DNA of 64,000 nucleotides from Flectobacillus major DSM 103 (GTDB lineage: Bacteria > Bacteroidota > Bacteroidia > Cytophagales > Spirosomataceae): positions 665,001-729,000 of the forward strand of contig NZ_KE386491.1 of NCBI RefSeq assembly GCF_000427405.1, read 5' to 3'. The notes under the pieces were generated by a model. It had not been told where the DNA came from. It worked only from the letters and a program-made list of their open reading frames with translations, and ran no database searches. A program made the translations under genes and the position numbers. Below are positions 61,912 through 64,000 of the stretch, piece by piece; within the stretch, counting starts at the first letter, position 1; every line of letters begins with the position of its first letter.

Positions 61912-64000
61912 ATGCAGACATCAACAACAGCACTAAATCGCCGTCATTTCCTGAAAGTTTCAGGACTTTCTGGAGCAGCATTTATCATTGGTTTGTCAGG
62001 CACTTCGGCCGAGGCTTCTCAGCCAGAAATTCAGAATTTAAGTCGGCTAGAAGCTTCTTTTGAGTTAACGCCTTTTGTAGTAATCGAAAAATCTGGAAAA
62101 ATTACTATCATGAATTCTAAACCCGAAATAGGGCAAGGTACATGGCAGTCGATTCCGATGATTATTGCCGAAGAATTAGAGGTTGGCTTAGACCAATATA
62201 CCATTCAACAAACCAATGGCGACAAAAAATTTGGAGGGCAAACCGCAGGAGGAAGTGCGTCGGTAAGAACCAGTTTTGCTATGCTTCGCAAAACTGGAGC
62301 AACGGCTCGTGAAATGCTTATTAAAGCAGCCGCTCAGACATGGTCTGTACCCGAAACCGAATGTTATGCCGAACGTGCCGTAGTGTATCATCGTGCTTCT
62401 GGCAAAAAAATAGGCTATGGCGAATTGGTAGAAGTTGCTGCAAAACTAGATGTACCCAAAGACCCCAAACTAAAAGATAATAAAGATTTTAAGCTGATAG
62501 GTAAAGATACCCAACGCCAAGATATTCCTTTGAAAGTAGCAGGAAAAGCTACTTTTGGGATAGACGTTGAAGTGGCAGGAATGGTATATGCGTCGGTAGA
62601 AAGGTGTCCTGTTTTTGGGGGAAAAATCAAGAAAATAGACGATACCAAAACCCTAAAAGTAAAAGGTGTACAAAAGGTTGTGAGAGCCGAGCGAGTTTTA
62701 GGAAAAAATAGATACGAGGTGGTAGCCGTTATTGCCGACACTTATTGGGCTGCCCTCAAAGGAAGAAAAGCTCTGTCGGTAGAATGGGATTATCAGGGCT
62801 TTGACCAGTTTAATAGCAAAGATTTTGAAAAACAGTTGCGTGATTTGGCCAAAACCGACGGTGTGGTCGACCATAATCAAGGAGACTTTGATAAAGCTTT
62901 TGCCGATGCGGCTGTCAAAATAGAGTCTTTTTACGAAACACCAATGGTTTCGCATTCGCCTATGGAGCCTATGAATTGCTTGGCTAGCTGGACAGATGGA
63001 GATAAACTCGAAATATGGGCTTCGTCACAAGGCCCTGATTTACTCCGTAATCGGGTAGCTGAAGGCTTGAATATCCCAGCTGAGAATATTAAAGTAAATA
63101 TCCAATTTAATGGTGGAGGTTTTGGGCGACGCTTGTACCAAGATTTTGCTACCGAAGCTGCCAGTATTGCCAAGGAGGCTGCTAAACCTGTAAAAGTAAT
63201 TTGGACTCGTGAAGATGATACCCAACAAGGGCCTTTTCGACCAATGACTTTTTCGGCTTTGAAAGCAGGGTTTTCGGCCGATGGCAAAGCTCTTGCTTTT
63301 CAGCATAAAGTAATTTCACCGTCTATTAGTGCTACTCAAAACAAAACCTACGACAAAACAAAATCGGATGGTTCAATGACCGAGGGTATTAGTGAACAAC
63401 AATACGAAATTCCGCATATCAAAAACTTCTATGTACATGTCGAAACGCATATTCCACTGGCCGCTTGGCGAGCAGTAACCAGTACAACGTTGTCCTTTTC
63501 GCATGAATGCTTTATTGATGAAATGGCCTATCAAGTCAAAAAAGACCCTTTTACATTCAGGCAGGAGATGCTTACTAAAGAAACTGATACCCGAAGAGTT
63601 TTGAATAAGCTCAGAGAAGTATCGCACTGGGACAAACCTTTGCCAAAAGGATGGGGTAGGGGTGTGGCTCAGTGGGAGTTTTTTGCTGGATTGGCGGCAC
63701 AGGTGGTTGAGGTATCTAAGACTGCTTCAGGAGGCATTAAAATAGAAAAAGTATATGCCGTAATAGACTTAGGCACAGTTGTAAATCCCGATAATACAAA
63801 AGCACAAGTAGAAGGAGCTATCACAATGGCCATTGGGGCAGCTACCAAAGATGCTATTACTTTTGAAAAAGGACAAGTGCAACAATCTAACTTTCATGAT
63901 AATAGAATGGTCAGAATCAATGAAATGCCTGTCATTGAGGTACATATATTAGCCGAAGGTGGTGCCAAAATCAAAGGCGTGGGCGAGCCAGGTTTGCCAC
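61912..64000 (+). CDS. Molybdopterin hydroxylase large subunit (IorB-like), paralog 3, cut by right edge
   Basis: 696 codons are present from ATG. Tat motif LNRRHFLKVSGLSG, NSKPEIGQGTWQSI, SSQGPDLLRN and NGGGFGRRLYQD are seen. The frame leaves the window just after the catalytic Glu in GVGEPGLP (about residue 692). It is closer to paralog 2 than to paralog 1. Own promoter downstream of the GMC operon terminator. A small subunit or cytochrome partner may follow beyond the window. Confidence 0.92.
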   Translation, partial: MQTSTTALNRRHFLKVSGLSGAAFIIGLSGTSAEASQPEIQNLSRLEASFELTPFVVIEKSGKITIMNSKPEIGQGTWQSIPMIIAEELEVGLDQYTIQQTNGDKKFGGQTAGGSASVRTSFAMLRKTGATAREMLIKAAAQTWSVPETECYAERAVVYHRASGKKIGYGELVEVAAKLDVPKDPKLKDNKDFKLIGKDTQRQDIPLKVAGKATFGIDVEVAGMVYASVERCPVFGGKIKKIDDTKTLKVKGVQKVVRAERVLGKNRYEVVAVIADTYWAALKGRKALSVEWDYQGFDQFNSKDFEKQLRDLAKTDGVVDHNQGDFDKAFADAAVKIESFYETPMVSHSPMEPMNCLASWTDGDKLEIWASSQGPDLLRNRVAEGLNIPAENIKVNIQFNGGGFGRRLYQDFATEAASIAKEAAKPVKVIWTREDDTQQGPFRPMTFSALKAGFSADGKALAFQHKVISPSISATQNKTYDKTKSDGSMTEGISEQQYEIPHIKNFYVHVETHIPLAAWRAVTSTTLSFSHECFIDEMAYQVKKDPFTFRQEMLTKETDTRRVLNKLREVSHWDKPLPKGWGRGVAQWEFFAGLAAQVVEVSKTASGGIKIEKVYAVIDLGTVVNPDNTKAQVEGAITMAIGAATKDAITFEKGQVQQSNFHDNRMVRINEMPVIEVHILAEGGAKIKGVGEPGLP

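Noticed and set aside
1-64000. CRISPR arrays, tRNA or rRNA genes, integrases or complete insertion sequences
   Set aside because: No regularly spaced direct repeats, cloverleaf sequences, rRNA-like stretches or transposase/integrase motifs were seen.

Overview
The window is AT-rich chromosomal DNA from a Bacteroidota bacterium, most likely an aerobic member of the Cytophagales (Spirosomataceae-like; the genus cannot be fixed from this sequence). The evidence is a type IX secretion sorting domain, a GLPGLI-family protein, two outer-membrane beta-barrel receptors with carboxypeptidase-like N-termini, the MurF-Alr fusion, the DAHP synthase-chorismate mutase fusion, a YtxJ bacilliredoxin, and many promoters with the Bacteroidota -7 box TAnnTTTG. 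No rRNA, tRNA, CRISPR array, complete insertion sequence or prophage was seen.

Region 1 (1-14.8 kb) is mostly housekeeping: lspA (cut by the left edge), proline dehydrogenase, aromatic amino acid entry (DAHP synthase-chorismate mutase), a secreted transglutaminase-like protein, a T9SS cargo, an Old Yellow Enzyme, an OmpA lipoprotein, the waaA-rsgA-ROK kinase group, ytxJ, an OsmC protein, a beta-barrel protein and lipA. Region 2 (15-34.5 kb) holds a TonB-receptor-like barrel followed by a GLPGLI protein, a lone lycopene cyclase, metK, hpf, a FAN1-like VRR-NUC nuclease, pgk, murF-alr, a DeoR regulator, CorA, methylmalonyl-CoA epimerase, a PspC/LiaF-like envelope-stress pair and a thioredoxin.

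Region 3 (34.5-49.8 kb) is more accessory. It has a small TetR regulon: regulator, exported alpha/beta hydrolase and a 51-residue microprotein, with three matching operator-like sites (ACAGA-N4-TCTGT). It also has a MITE-like element with 18-bp terminal inverted repeats, a second beta-barrel receptor, a PG_1098-like methyltransferase, and a three-gene type I secretion-like operon (ABC, HlyD, TolC). The ABC protein has lost nearly every catalytic motif of its ATPase domain. A DUF5686 outer-membrane protein is transcribed divergently.

Region 4 (50-64 kb) is a periplasmic oxidation island. It contains one [2Fe-2S] subunit and three Tat-exported molybdopterin hydroxylase large subunits (the third cut by the right edge). 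Set among them are a GMC oxidoreductase with its Tat-exported gluconate-dehydrogenase-subunit-3-like partner, a membrane acyltransferase-like DUF1624 protein and two exported esterases. The layout suggests periplasmic oxidation of aldehydes, N-heterocycles or sugars together with ester cleavage; substrates cannot be read from sequence. The most unusual items are the degenerate ABC ATPase, the TetR/microprotein regulon, the structured sequence upstream of hpf, and several long inverted repeats with no assigned role.
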